This document shows, in pieces, positions 9,220-22,856 of a stretch of 26,569 bases of DNA (position 1 is the stretch's first letter; each line of letters starts with the position of its first letter). The translations under genes were made by a program, and so were the position numbers. Source of the DNA: CAZJHD01 sp964545855 (GTDB taxonomy: Bacteria; Planctomycetota; UBA1135; JACQFD01); assembly GCA_964545855.1 (NCBI GenBank), contig CAZJHD010000061.1, forward strand, positions 1-26,569, written 5' to 3'. The notes beneath the pieces were generated by a model. That model was not told the DNA's origin and did no database searches. It was given only the letters and a program-made list of their open reading frames with translations.

Positions 9220-9250
9220 CGCCGTCATTCTACGCCGCAAAATGACGGCG
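9220..9250 (-). promoter_or_regulatory. perfect 10-bp inverted repeat with embedded -10-like hexamer
   Basis: Arms CGCCGTCATT (9220-9229) and AATGACGGCG (9241-9250) are exact reverse complements separated by 11 bp. On the minus strand the proximal arm carries TAGAAT (9232 to 9227), five of six matches to the -10 consensus, 9 nt before the ATG at 9217. Transcription from it would give an almost leaderless mRNA. No good -35 hexamer is seen at the usual spacing (a GTGACA at 9260-9255 is about 22 nt away). The repeat could be an operator that blocks this promoter, or an RNA hairpin if transcription starts further upstream. Confidence 0.45.
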
Positions 9251-9334
9251 TGGTGTCACGGAGCGGTCGGCCGCGGGTCGCGAGCGCACGACCGCACGGT
9301 AGCCTCCGCGCGCTCTCCCGATCGCAGCCCCTCC

Positions 9335-9793
9335 ATGGATCCGAAGCCCCGCTCCGCCTCTCCCTCCGACCGGGAGATTGCCACCTCCCGTCTGCTCGAC
9401 GCGCCGCGGGAGCGCGTCTTCGAGGCGTTCCGCGACCCGGAACGCCTCGCGCGCTGGTGGGGGCCGAAGGGATTCACGAACACGTTCCACGAGTTCGACC
9501 TGCGGCCCGGCGGCGCATGGCGATTCGTCATGCACGGCCCCGACGGCGCGAACTACAAGAACGAGAGCGTGTTCGTCGAAGTGGTGGAGCCGGAGCGGAT
9601 CGTCTTCGACCATCTCTCCGGTCATCGCTTCACGATGACGATCACGCTCGGCGAACGCGCGGGAAGGACGGAGATCGGCTGGCGCATGCTCTTCGCGACG
9701 GCAGCGGAATGCGCGCGAGTGAAGACCTTCGCCGGCGACGCGAACGAGCAGAACCTCGACCGCCTCGAAGCGGTGCTCCGCGCGATGGCGTGA
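9335..9793 (+). CDS. AHSA1 / SRPBCC (START-like) domain protein
   Basis: 152 residues from the ATG at 9335; no clear ribosome-binding site. The sequence follows the AHSA1 family closely: EIATSRLLDAPRERVFEAF, DPERLARWWGPKGFTN, LRPGGAWRFVMHGPDG and a C-terminal EQNLDRLEAVLRAM helix. The fold is a helix-grip with a hydrophobic cavity. Single-domain members are commonly annotated as SRPBCC or polyketide-cyclase-like proteins and usually lack a defined substrate. It is transcribed away from the ATPase gene across a 117-bp spacer and converges with the metallopeptidase gene 13 bp downstream. There is no evident link with the PKS 6 kb away. Confidence 0.9.
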   Translation: MDPKPRSASPSDREIATSRLLDAPRERVFEAFRDPERLARWWGPKGFTNTFHEFDLRPGGAWRFVMHGPDGANYKNESVFVEVVEPERIVFDHLSGHRFTMTITLGERAGRTEIGWRMLFATAAECARVKTFAGDANEQNLDRLEAVLRAMA

Positions 9794-9806
9794 CGCGGAC
9801 GCGCTC

Positions 9807-11204
9807 TCAGCGCGCCGCCGCCACCTGCTCCTCGATCCACTTCGCGAGGGCTGTCTCGAGCTCCTGGAGCACCGCCGCGAAGACCTCGTCGAAGAGCGCC
9901 TTCGAGCTCGTGCCCTGCGTCGCCGCGTCGTAGCCGGCGCCGAGGCAGAAGCTCTCCCACTTCTCGAAGAGCGGCGCGAAACGCTTGTCCTTCGTCGTGC
10001 GCAGGAACGTGTAGAGCGCCCAGGCGTGCGCGTAGAAGCGCGCGAAGGAGCCGTCGTTCGCCGCGAAGCGCGCGGCGGCGTCGCCGTCGAGGAGCTCGCG
10101 CAGGGGAGGCTTCTCGCGCGCGAGCGCCTCGAGGCGCGCGCGGTCGAGCGGCAGCCCCGTCTCGAGCTTCCCGTCGGCGACGCGGAACGTGCCGCCGTGG
10201 CCGAACCAGCAGGCGAAGCCCTCGTCGTACCAGGAGGGCATGCGCGACCGGTACACCGCCGCGTGGAAGAGGTGTGCCCCTTCGTGCACGGCGAGCTCCT
10301 GGAGCGCCGGATGATCGAAGGTGACGGCGAATCCGAGCGCGCCGCTCGCGAAGCCGCTCGCGTTCGCGAGGGCGGCATTCCCGCTGGCGTGGCAGAAGCG
10401 CTCGTAGCCGGCGCGGTCGGCGAAGACGAAGAGGCCGAGGGGCCGGAGCGCCGACTGCTTCGTGTGCGCCGCGTACTGCGCGCAGGCCTGCTCCATCAGC
10501 GCGAGGAGCCCCCGCGCCTTCTCCTCCTCGCCCTCGACGCGCACGAGACATCGCTCGCCCCGCGCCTCGGAGACCGTCGCCACGTCGGGGATCGCCGCGA
10601 GCATCGCGTCGCGCACGTAGAGCTGCCCGTTCACGCGCACGAGGTGCTGATCCAGGATCCGGCTCGAGAAGGGCTCGGGGATCGAACCGACCTTGCCGAC
10701 GCGCAGCTTCTTGTCGCGGCCCACCTCGTAGGGGCCTTCCGTCATGCGGAGCAGCTTCAGGTAGTAGCCGAGCGCCTTCTCGTCGGCCGCCTCGGTGCGC
10801 TTCGACGCCGCGTACTTCCCCATCTCGAACCAGATCCGCGCGCAGTCCTCCTCCCACTTCGCGACGCGCTTCTTGAACTCGCGCTCCTCGCCGGCGCGCG
10901 GGCTCCTCCACTCCTTCTTCTTCCAGACGGGGTTGTCGAAGTCCTGGATGAGATTCACGAAGCCGCGCAGCGCGCCGTTCCTCGGCACGAGCTCGAGCGT
11001 GTGCTGGAAGAACCAGATCGCTTCCTTCCGATAGCCCGACTTGTAGTACTCGACGCCGATGTCGTAGGTGCGGTTGACGAACGCGCGGGCGAGCTCCCAC
11101 TCCTTCGCCTCCAGGTCCTTCGCGAGGGCGTCGGCGGGGTCCTGCGCGTCCCGCACGACCGGAGCGAACGCGACGAGGAGGCCGAGGAGGACGTGCGTCC
11201 CCAT
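9807..11204 (-). CDS. secreted peptidase-MA-like (DUF1570-type) zinc metallopeptidase
   Basis: 465 residues. The start chosen is the ATG at 11204 because it gives a signal peptide (MGTHVLLGLLVAFAPVVRDAQ); the reading frame is open further upstream, but only through the shadow of the opposite gene. Residues about 25-180 are helical and include GVEYYKSGYRKEAIWFFQHTLELVP, which resembles a TPR unit. The catalytic domain has a zinc motif HEGAH (His307, Glu308, His311) and a downstream YDEGFACWFG segment whose Glu328 is the likely third ligand, as in gluzincins of the peptidase MA-like / DUF1570 group common in planctomycetes. It probably acts in the periplasm or outside the cell; the substrate is unknown. 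It is divergent from the repeat-fibre gene across 120 bp. Confidence 0.8.
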   Translation of the reverse strand: MGTHVLLGLLVAFAPVVRDAQDPADALAKDLEAKEWELARAFVNRTYDIGVEYYKSGYRKEAIWFFQHTLELVPRNGALRGFVNLIQDFDNPVWKKKEWRSPRAGEEREFKKRVAKWEEDCARIWFEMGKYAASKRTEAADEKALGYYLKLLRMTEGPYEVGRDKKLRVGKVGSIPEPFSSRILDQHLVRVNGQLYVRDAMLAAIPDVATVSEARGERCLVRVEGEEEKARGLLALMEQACAQYAAHTKQSALRPLGLFVFADRAGYERFCHASGNAALANASGFASGALGFAVTFDHPALQELAVHEGAHLFHAAVYRSRMPSWYDEGFACWFGHGGTFRVADGKLETGLPLDRARLEALAREKPPLRELLDGDAAARFAANDGSFARFYAHAWALYTFLRTTKDKRFAPLFEKWESFCLGAGYDAATQGTSSKALFDEVFAAVLQELETALAKWIEEQVAAAR

Positions 11205-11324
11205 GGGGGCGATTCTCCGGTGGGTCGGAGGGGAGTCAACGCGATGGACCCGGCGTCCCCGGAGGAATCGTGATGGTGCCGGAGCGCGCGCCCCGTCTTC
11301 GGCGTGACCCCGGATCCACGAACC

Positions 11325-13175
11325 ATGCGCACGCTCCTCGCAGCCCTTCTCGTCGCTTCCTCCGCATCGTTGGCGCAGGCCCAGTCGCCGACGCCGGCCA
11401 CCTGGCACCTCCAGGCCCGTCTCTCGGACGCGGCGGGAGCGCCGCTCACGGCACCCATCAGCCTCACGGCCCGCGTCTACGACGTGGCGATCGGCGGGAG
11501 CCCGCTCTGGACGGAGACGCAGTCGGTCACTCCGCTGAGCGGCGTCGTGAACGTGGAGCTCGGCGTCGTGTCGGCGATCCCGAACCTCCTGCTCTCGGGC
11601 ACGCCGCGCTACCTGGCGCTCCAGGTGAACGCCGACGCCGAGATGCTGCCGCGGCGCCCGATCGTCTCGGTTCCCTATGCGCGGCGCGCGGCGAGCGCCG
11701 CCAGCGTGGAGCCGGGGGCGTCGCTCGCTTCGAACCTCGTCGGCTCGGCGCAGATCGTCGACGGCACGGTGTCCGCGGCCGATCTCGCGCCGTCGTCCGT
11801 CACCGCGGGGTCGATCGCCAACGGAGCCGTCACCACCGCGGCCCTCGCGGCGGACGCCGTGACGGGGAGCCGCATCCAGGACGGCGCCGTCGGAACGGCG
11901 GACCTCGCCGACGGGGCGGTCACCCAAGCGAAGATCGCGGGCACCGCCATCACGGGCGCGGCCATCACCGACGGCACGATCGGGACCGTCGACCTCGCCG
12001 ACGGCGCCGTGACGGCGGCCAAGCTCGCCGGTGCCTCCGTCGGGAGTGCTGCCCTGCAGGCGAGCTCCGTGACGGCGGTGCACCTGACGTCGAACTCGGT
12101 GAACGCGAGCGCCCTCGCCACCAACTCCGTCGGAGCGGACGAGATCGCCGCCAACGCCGTCGGATCGAGCGAGATCGCGAACGATGCCGTCGGATCCTCG
12201 GAGATCGCCAGCGACGCCGTGGGAGTGAACGAGATCGCGAACCCGCTCGCGACGTCGTCGGTCGCCGCGGCCATCCGCATCGAGAAGAGCGGTTCCTCCG
12301 GCGATGCGTTCCAGTCGCTGATCACGGCGTCGACCGGCAGCAACAGCGCGGTCCACGGGGAGACGTCGAGCTCGTCCGGAACCGGAGTCAGCGGGGAGCA
12401 CACGGCAACCTCGGGTTCGGGCTTCGGTGTCCTGGGATCCTCTGACTCCTCGAGCGGCTACGGCGTCTATGGATCGACAGGCGCCGGGCCCTACGCCGTC
12501 TTCGGCATCAACTCCGCCACGAGCGGATTCCGCCGTGCCGTTGCCGGCAACGCCTCGGCGACGAGCGGCACCAACTACGGTGTCTATGGATCGACGAGCT
12601 CGGCCACGGGCTACGGCGTCTACAGCTCGGGCGACCTCGGAGCCTCCGGCGTGAAGGCCTTCCTCCAGCCGCACCCGACCGACCCGTCCCGCGAGATCCG
12701 CTTCGTCGCTCTCGAGGGGAACGAGGCGGGCACCTACTTCCGCGGCACGGCGCAGCTCGCCGGCGGCGCCGCCGTGATCGAGGTGCCCGAGGCGTTCCGG
12801 CTCGCGACGGAGACCGAGGGCCTCACGGTGCAGCTCACGTCGAGCGGCGGCCCCGCGCTGCTCTGGACCGAGGAGGAGAGCCTCCAGCGCATCGTGGTGC
12901 GCGGCAGCGCCGACGTCCGCGTCCACTACACGGTGCACGGCGTTCGGCGCGGCTACGCGGCGATCGAGACGATCCGCCCGAACCACGCCTTCGTCCCGCA
13001 GCACCGGGGCGTGCCTTGGGGGACGCAGCATCCCGACGCCATCCGGCGCATCCTCGTCGAGAACGGCACCCTGAATCCCGACTTCACTCCGAACGAGGAG
13101 ACGGCGTCGCGGATGGGCTGGGTGCTCGTCGACCCGGCGACCGACCCCGCGCGGCCCGAGTATCGGAAGGAGTGA
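11325..13175 (+). CDS. secreted fibre-like protein with decapeptide and GYGVYG repeats
   Basis: 616 residues from the ATG at 11325, which gives a signal peptide (MRTLLAALLVASSASLAQA); a GTG 21 nt upstream is possible but less likely. The N-terminal domain (about 25-135; ARLSDAAGAPLTAPISLTARVYD ... RRPIVSVPYARRA) is a beta domain common at the head of fibre-like secreted proteins. Residues 146-305 are sixteen exact-length decapeptide repeats. Residues about 352-436 contain GYGVYG-type repeats rich in Gly and Ser. The C-terminal about 170 residues form a conserved-looking beta domain (IRFVALEGNEAGTYFRGTAQL, AVIEVPEAFRL). The layout of head, thin shaft and terminal domain suggests an extracellular filament or adhesin. 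It is followed 4 bp later by the TIG-domain gene, so the two probably form an operon. Confidence 0.85.
   Translation: MRTLLAALLVASSASLAQAQSPTPATWHLQARLSDAAGAPLTAPISLTARVYDVAIGGSPLWTETQSVTPLSGVVNVELGVVSAIPNLLLSGTPRYLALQVNADAEMLPRRPIVSVPYARRAASAASVEPGASLASNLVGSAQIVDGTVSAADLAPSSVTAGSIANGAVTTAALAADAVTGSRIQDGAVGTADLADGAVTQAKIAGTAITGAAITDGTIGTVDLADGAVTAAKLAGASVGSAALQASSVTAVHLTSNSVNASALATNSVGADEIAANAVGSSEIANDAVGSSEIASDAVGVNEIANPLATSSVAAAIRIEKSGSSGDAFQSLITASTGSNSAVHGETSSSSGTGVSGEHTATSGSGFGVLGSSDSSSGYGVYGSTGAGPYAVFGINSATSGFRRAVAGNASATSGTNYGVYGSTSSATGYGVYSSGDLGASGVKAFLQPHPTDPSREIRFVALEGNEAGTYFRGTAQLAGGAAVIEVPEAFRLATETEGLTVQLTSSGGPALLWTEEESLQRIVVRGSADVRVHYTVHGVRRGYAAIETIRPNHAFVPQHRGVPWGTQHPDAIRRILVENGTLNPDFTPNEETASRMGWVLVDPATDPARPEYRKE
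11760..12239 (+). repeat. sixteen in-frame 30-bp (decapeptide) repeats
   Basis: The protein reads in sixteen consecutive 10-residue units without a single insertion. Examples are DGTVSAADLA, NGAVTTAALA, DGAVGTADLA, DGAVTAAKLA, TNSVGADEIA and NDAVGSSEIA. Position 4 is Val or Ile, position 9 is Leu, Ile or (in no unit) charged, and positions 3 and 10 are small residues or occasionally polar. The DNA copies have diverged, so this is a protein-level repeat, not a recent tandem duplication. Such spacing suits a stacked beta-strand or coiled shaft. Confidence 0.85.
12378..12632 (+). repeat. Gly/Ser-rich GYGVYG repeat region
   Basis: Within the same fibre protein (residues about 352-436), short units of roughly 15-20 residues recur around the core G-[YF]-G-V-[YL]-[GS]: GTGVSG, GFGVLG, GYGVYG, PYAVFG, NYGVYG and GYGVYS. 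The DNA is also similar around some units (tacggcgtctatggatcgac and close variants at about 12458 and 12577). It probably forms a regular beta structure next to the decapeptide shaft. Confidence 0.65.
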
Positions 13176-13179
13176 GGCC

Positions 13180-14118
13180 ATGATCCTCCGACGCGCGATC
13201 CGCCTCCTCTCCCTCCTCGCCATCCTCGGCCTCACGGCCGCCTCCGCGCCGGCGCAGATCGCGTCGAGCGCGAACTACCGGCTCGACGGAATCGCATTCG
13301 CGGGCGGCGGCGGAGGCATCGCCTCGCCGTCCTTCTCCGCGCAGGCGGCCCTCGCGCCGCTCACGGGCGAGCGGATGGCGACCGCCTCCTACGGCGCAGA
13401 GCTCGGCGTGCTCGGCGTCTTCGACCCCGTGGTGTCGAGCGTGCCCGTCGTCTTCGGCGTGACGCCCGACTGCGGGCCCGTCGCTGGCGGCACATCGACC
13501 GTCGTCTCGGGCCTCCACTTCCAGGCCCTCGGGGCTGGCCCGACGATCACCGTCTCCGTCGGAGGCGCGGCCGCCTCGGGCGTGACCGTCCTCTCCGACA
13601 CGCAGCTCACGATGCAGACGCCCGCCGGCGCCTCCGGGCCGAAGGACGTCGCCGTGACGAGCCTCCACGGCACGGGCTCGCTCGCCAACGGCTTCACCTA
13701 CTCCGACGCCGTCGCGAGCTACGGCACCGGAACTCCCGGCTGCGCGGGCCCGCAGGCGATGGGCTTCGTCTCGTGCCCGACGCTCGGCAACGCGGCCTTC
13801 GCGCTCACCTGCAGCGCGGCGCCGCCGAGCTCCCTCGGGCTCGGGCTCCTCACGGACGCGCCCGACATCGCCGGCTCCGACCCGTTCGGGCTCGGGGTCC
13901 TCCTCCACGTCGACCTCTTCGGCGCGCTCGAGGTGAACGCCCTCGACGTCGTGAGCGACGCGGCGGGCCTCGGCACCGTCGCGACGCCCGTGCCGAACCT
14001 GCCGAGCCTCGCCGGCAAGCACTACTACATGCAGGTGCTCTGGGCGTGGTCGAGCTGCGCGCTGCCGCCCTACGGCCTCAGCACGTCGAACGCGCTCGAC
14101 ATCCGCATCGATCCCTGA
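13180..14118 (+). CDS. secreted IPT/TIG-domain protein
   Basis: 312 residues. The ATG is supported by AAGGAG at 13167-13172, and the gene begins 4 bp after the fibre gene stops. A signal peptide is present (MILRRAIRLLSLLAILGLTAASAPAQ). The N-terminal part (SSANYRLDGIAFAGGGGG... ASYGAELGVLGVFD) resembles a short motif found in other planctomycete surface proteins. Residues about 87-175 match an IPT/TIG immunoglobulin-like fold (VFGVTPDCGPVAGGTSTVVSG ... VTVLSDTQLTMQTPAG). The C-terminal about 130 residues begin YGTGTPGCAG and end with STSNALDIRIDP, a C-terminal module I associate with planctomycete secreted proteins. The protein is likely anchored or packed at the cell surface, perhaps with the fibre protein. 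No enzymatic motif. Confidence 0.8.
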   Translation: MILRRAIRLLSLLAILGLTAASAPAQIASSANYRLDGIAFAGGGGGIASPSFSAQAALAPLTGERMATASYGAELGVLGVFDPVVSSVPVVFGVTPDCGPVAGGTSTVVSGLHFQALGAGPTITVSVGGAAASGVTVLSDTQLTMQTPAGASGPKDVAVTSLHGTGSLANGFTYSDAVASYGTGTPGCAGPQAMGFVSCPTLGNAAFALTCSAAPPSSLGLGLLTDAPDIAGSDPFGLGVLLHVDLFGALEVNALDVVSDAAGLGTVATPVPNLPSLAGKHYYMQVLWAWSSCALPPYGLSTSNALDIRIDP

Positions 14119-14135
14119 CCGGTCCGGGTGCGCAG

Positions 14136-14160
14136 CGGGCGCGGCCTGCGATGCCGCCCG
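14136..14160 (+). terminator. weak hairpin downstream of the TIG-protein gene
   Basis: CGGGC (14136-14140) pairs with GCCCG (14156-14160), and an inner GGC/GCC pairing follows a two-base bulge, leaving a 7-nt loop. There is no T-run after it, so it is at best a weak terminator. The rest of the 294-bp gap before the biosynthetic cluster shows no convincing ORF or promoter. Confidence 0.2.
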
Positions 14161-14412
14161 TCGCTCGCGAGCGCAACCCGTCGCCTTGACAGCCTCGCGG
14201 ATCTCCGGCGACTCTCTCGGGCCGCGTTGCTCACCCCAGCAGCCGCGGCTCGTGCGGCGTAAGGCTCCGTCCCGAACGGAGAAGCGCGCGGCGCGAGGCG
14301 GGATCCCGTCGCCCGCGCTTCGATCCTCCTCCGGCCCGAGCACCGGCGCGCGCGACGACCGCAGAGTCTCGTTCGCCACGGGTCGGCCCATCGACTGCGC
14401 CCACGACCACGG

Positions 14413-15333
14413 ATGCCCGGATCGCTCGACGGAACGCGAGAGAAGACGCTCCCTGCTCGCCTGGAGGTCTCGCTCCCGGCTCCCGGACGCATCGGCGCGG
14501 AGATCCGCGGCCTCGACGACTTCCTGAAGAGCGGCGCCACGCTCTCGCCCGACGAAGCGGCGGCTCTCCGCCAGCTCGTCTACCGGCACAAGCTCGTCGT
14601 CCTGCGCGGCATGCATCTCGCGCCGCCCGAGTACATCGCGCTCGCGAAGCAGCTCGGCACGCCGCAGATCTACTTCCAGCCGAACTACCACCACCCGCAG
14701 CACCCGGAGATCTTCGTGTCGGCGAACGTGCCGCTCGAGGGGAGGAAGGTGGGCGTCGCGGGCACGGGCCGCTACTGGCACACCGACTACCAGTTCTTCG
14801 ACGAGCCGCTGCCGACGACGATGGTCTATCCGCAGCAGCTCCCCCAGTCGAAGCGCGAGACCTACTACATCGACATGGAGCGCGTGCTGGAGGGGCTTCC
14901 GCCGGAGCTGCGCGCGCACGTCGAGGGCAAGCGCTGCGTCCACGAAGCGAAGTGGCGCTACAAGGTGCAGGCCTGCGACATCGACAAGTCGATCACGGAG
15001 ATCCTCGAGGAATTCGGTGCGATCACGCCGCCGGTCCTGCATCCGGCGATCCTCGTGCACCCGGTCACGGGCCGCAGGAGCCTCTACATCAGCGAGGGCT
15101 TCACGGTCGGGATCGAGGGCTACCGCCACGAGGAGGGGAAGGCCGCGCTGCGCGCGATCTTCGAGTTCACGAAGCGGCCCGAGCACGTGCACACGCATCC
15201 CTGGCGCGAGGGCGACATCCTCTTCTGGGACAACCGGACGCTCCTCCACATGGCGTCGTCGGTGCCGAAGGGCCAGTCGAGCGTGAGCTTCCGGATCGGC
15301 GTCTACGACGGGCTTCCCTTCTACGCGCGCTGA
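14413..15333 (+). CDS. Fe(II)/2-oxoglutarate dioxygenase of the isonitrile-forming ScoE/Rv0097 family
   Basis: 306 residues. The ATG at 14413 has no clear ribosome-binding site and gives about 16 extra N-terminal residues before the family core. The TauD-type fold is recognisable. The iron-binding triad is His123-x-Asp125 (YWHTDYQFF) and His279 (WDNRTLLHM), and the 2-oxoglutarate arginine is Arg294. The stretches VYRHKLVVLRGMH, NYHHPQHPEIFVS, ETYYIDMERV and HPVTGRRSLYI match Rv0097 and ScoE, as I recall them, far better than taurine or alkylsulfonate dioxygenases. In those enzymes an N-carboxymethyl-beta-amino acid is oxidised and decarboxylated to an isonitrile. The gene is 17 bp from an FcoT homologue, its usual partner. 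Positions equivalent to ScoE Tyr97, Arg195 and His299 read Phe88, Gln186 and Ser283, so the substrate may differ. The family call is confident; the exact reaction is inferred. Confidence 0.88.
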   Translation: MPGSLDGTREKTLPARLEVSLPAPGRIGAEIRGLDDFLKSGATLSPDEAAALRQLVYRHKLVVLRGMHLAPPEYIALAKQLGTPQIYFQPNYHHPQHPEIFVSANVPLEGRKVGVAGTGRYWHTDYQFFDEPLPTTMVYPQQLPQSKRETYYIDMERVLEGLPPELRAHVEGKRCVHEAKWRYKVQACDIDKSITEILEEFGAITPPVLHPAILVHPVTGRRSLYISEGFTVGIEGYRHEEGKAALRAIFEFTKRPEHVHTHPWREGDILFWDNRTLLHMASSVPKGQSSVSFRIGVYDGLPFYAR

Positions 15334-15350
15334 AGAGGGAGGCGCACCCC

Positions 15351-15914
15351 ATGAGCGAACCGGTCGCGGCTCGGAGCATCGACGTCGACACGAAGGTCGT
15401 CGACGACATCCTCTCGCCCTACAAGCCGCACTGCCGCTACCTGAAGAGCGCCGTCGTGGAGACGCCCGCCGCGGGAGCGCCCGACGCGCCCGTCGCGTGG
15501 GCGCGCGGGAGATTCGAGATACCCGAGTCCTGGTACATCGACGAGACGGGGCACTTCAACTCGATCGAGTTCAACCTCTGCTACAACCAGCTCGTCTACG
15601 TGCTTCTCGGGCAGGGCGTGCGCGACCGGCTCCTCCCGGAGCTCGCGGGCTGGACCTACGAGGAGTACCGGCGGCGCCAGCTCCCCGACGTGCTCATCGT
15701 CGAGTTCCAGAGCTCCTTCCGCAAAGCGATGGACTCGCGCGCGTTCACCGGGCTCGTCACGATCGACCGGATCAACAGCCGCTCGCGCATGCACCTCGTG
15801 AAGACGCGGTGCGAGTTCCAGGACCGAGAGGAGGGTTTCTCCAAGGGGGAGATCACCCTCGCGATCGTGAACCGCGAGAATGGCTCCGCTCCGAACAGCG
15901 CCACCGTGCGCTGA
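15351..15914 (+). CDS. FcoT/ScoD-type hot-dog thioesterase
   Basis: 187 residues. GAGGGAGG at 15335-15342 is a strong ribosome-binding site for the ATG. The sequence closely follows mycobacterial FcoT (Rv0098): CRYLKSA, GRFEIPESWYIDETGHFNSIE and LCYNQLVYVL. The residues I recall as substrate-binding or catalytic in FcoT (Tyr33, Tyr66, Asn74, Asn83) correspond to Tyr30, Tyr62, Asn70 and Asn79, all kept. FcoT was first described as a long-chain acyl-CoA thioesterase. In isonitrile lipopeptide pathways its homologue ScoD handles an alpha,beta-unsaturated acyl-ACP, promoting glycine addition and releasing the N-glycyl acid used by ScoE. Its position 17 bp after the dioxygenase gene supports the same two-step role. 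The acyl-ACP partner is probably one of the PKS carrier domains, because no free ACP gene is in the window. Confidence 0.88.
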   Translation: MSEPVAARSIDVDTKVVDDILSPYKPHCRYLKSAVVETPAAGAPDAPVAWARGRFEIPESWYIDETGHFNSIEFNLCYNQLVYVLLGQGVRDRLLPELAGWTYEEYRRRQLPDVLIVEFQSSFRKAMDSRAFTGLVTIDRINSRSRMHLVKTRCEFQDREEGFSKGEITLAIVNRENGSAPNSATVR

Positions 15915-15962
15915 CGCCTTCTCGACGCGAGGCGCGCTTCCGATCGACGCTCACCCCCGCCG

Positions 15963-22839
<6,877 letters not shown>

Positions 22840-22856
<17 letters not shown>

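Noticed and set aside
9335..9793. AHSA1/SRPBCC protein as a polyketide cyclase belonging to the PKS cluster.
   Set aside because: It is 6 kb away, separated by genes on both strands, and the family is very common outside polyketide pathways.
11760..12239. A regular 30-bp period that might be mistaken for a CRISPR-like or tandem DNA repeat.
   Set aside because: The period is in frame with a secreted protein, there are no conserved repeats with unique spacers, and the DNA copies differ. It is a protein repeat.
14186..14214. TTGACA at 14186-14191 upstream of the biosynthetic cluster as a promoter.
   Set aside because: The -35 match is perfect, but no acceptable -10 sequence lies 16-18 bp downstream, and it is about 220 bp from the first gene. 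One hexamer alone is weak evidence.
14413..15333. Dioxygenase as an ordinary taurine dioxygenase (TauD).
   Set aside because: The segments around NYHHPQHPEIF, YWHTDYQFF and FWDNRTLLHM follow the Rv0097/ScoE pattern, and an FcoT homologue sits next to it, which TauD operons do not have.
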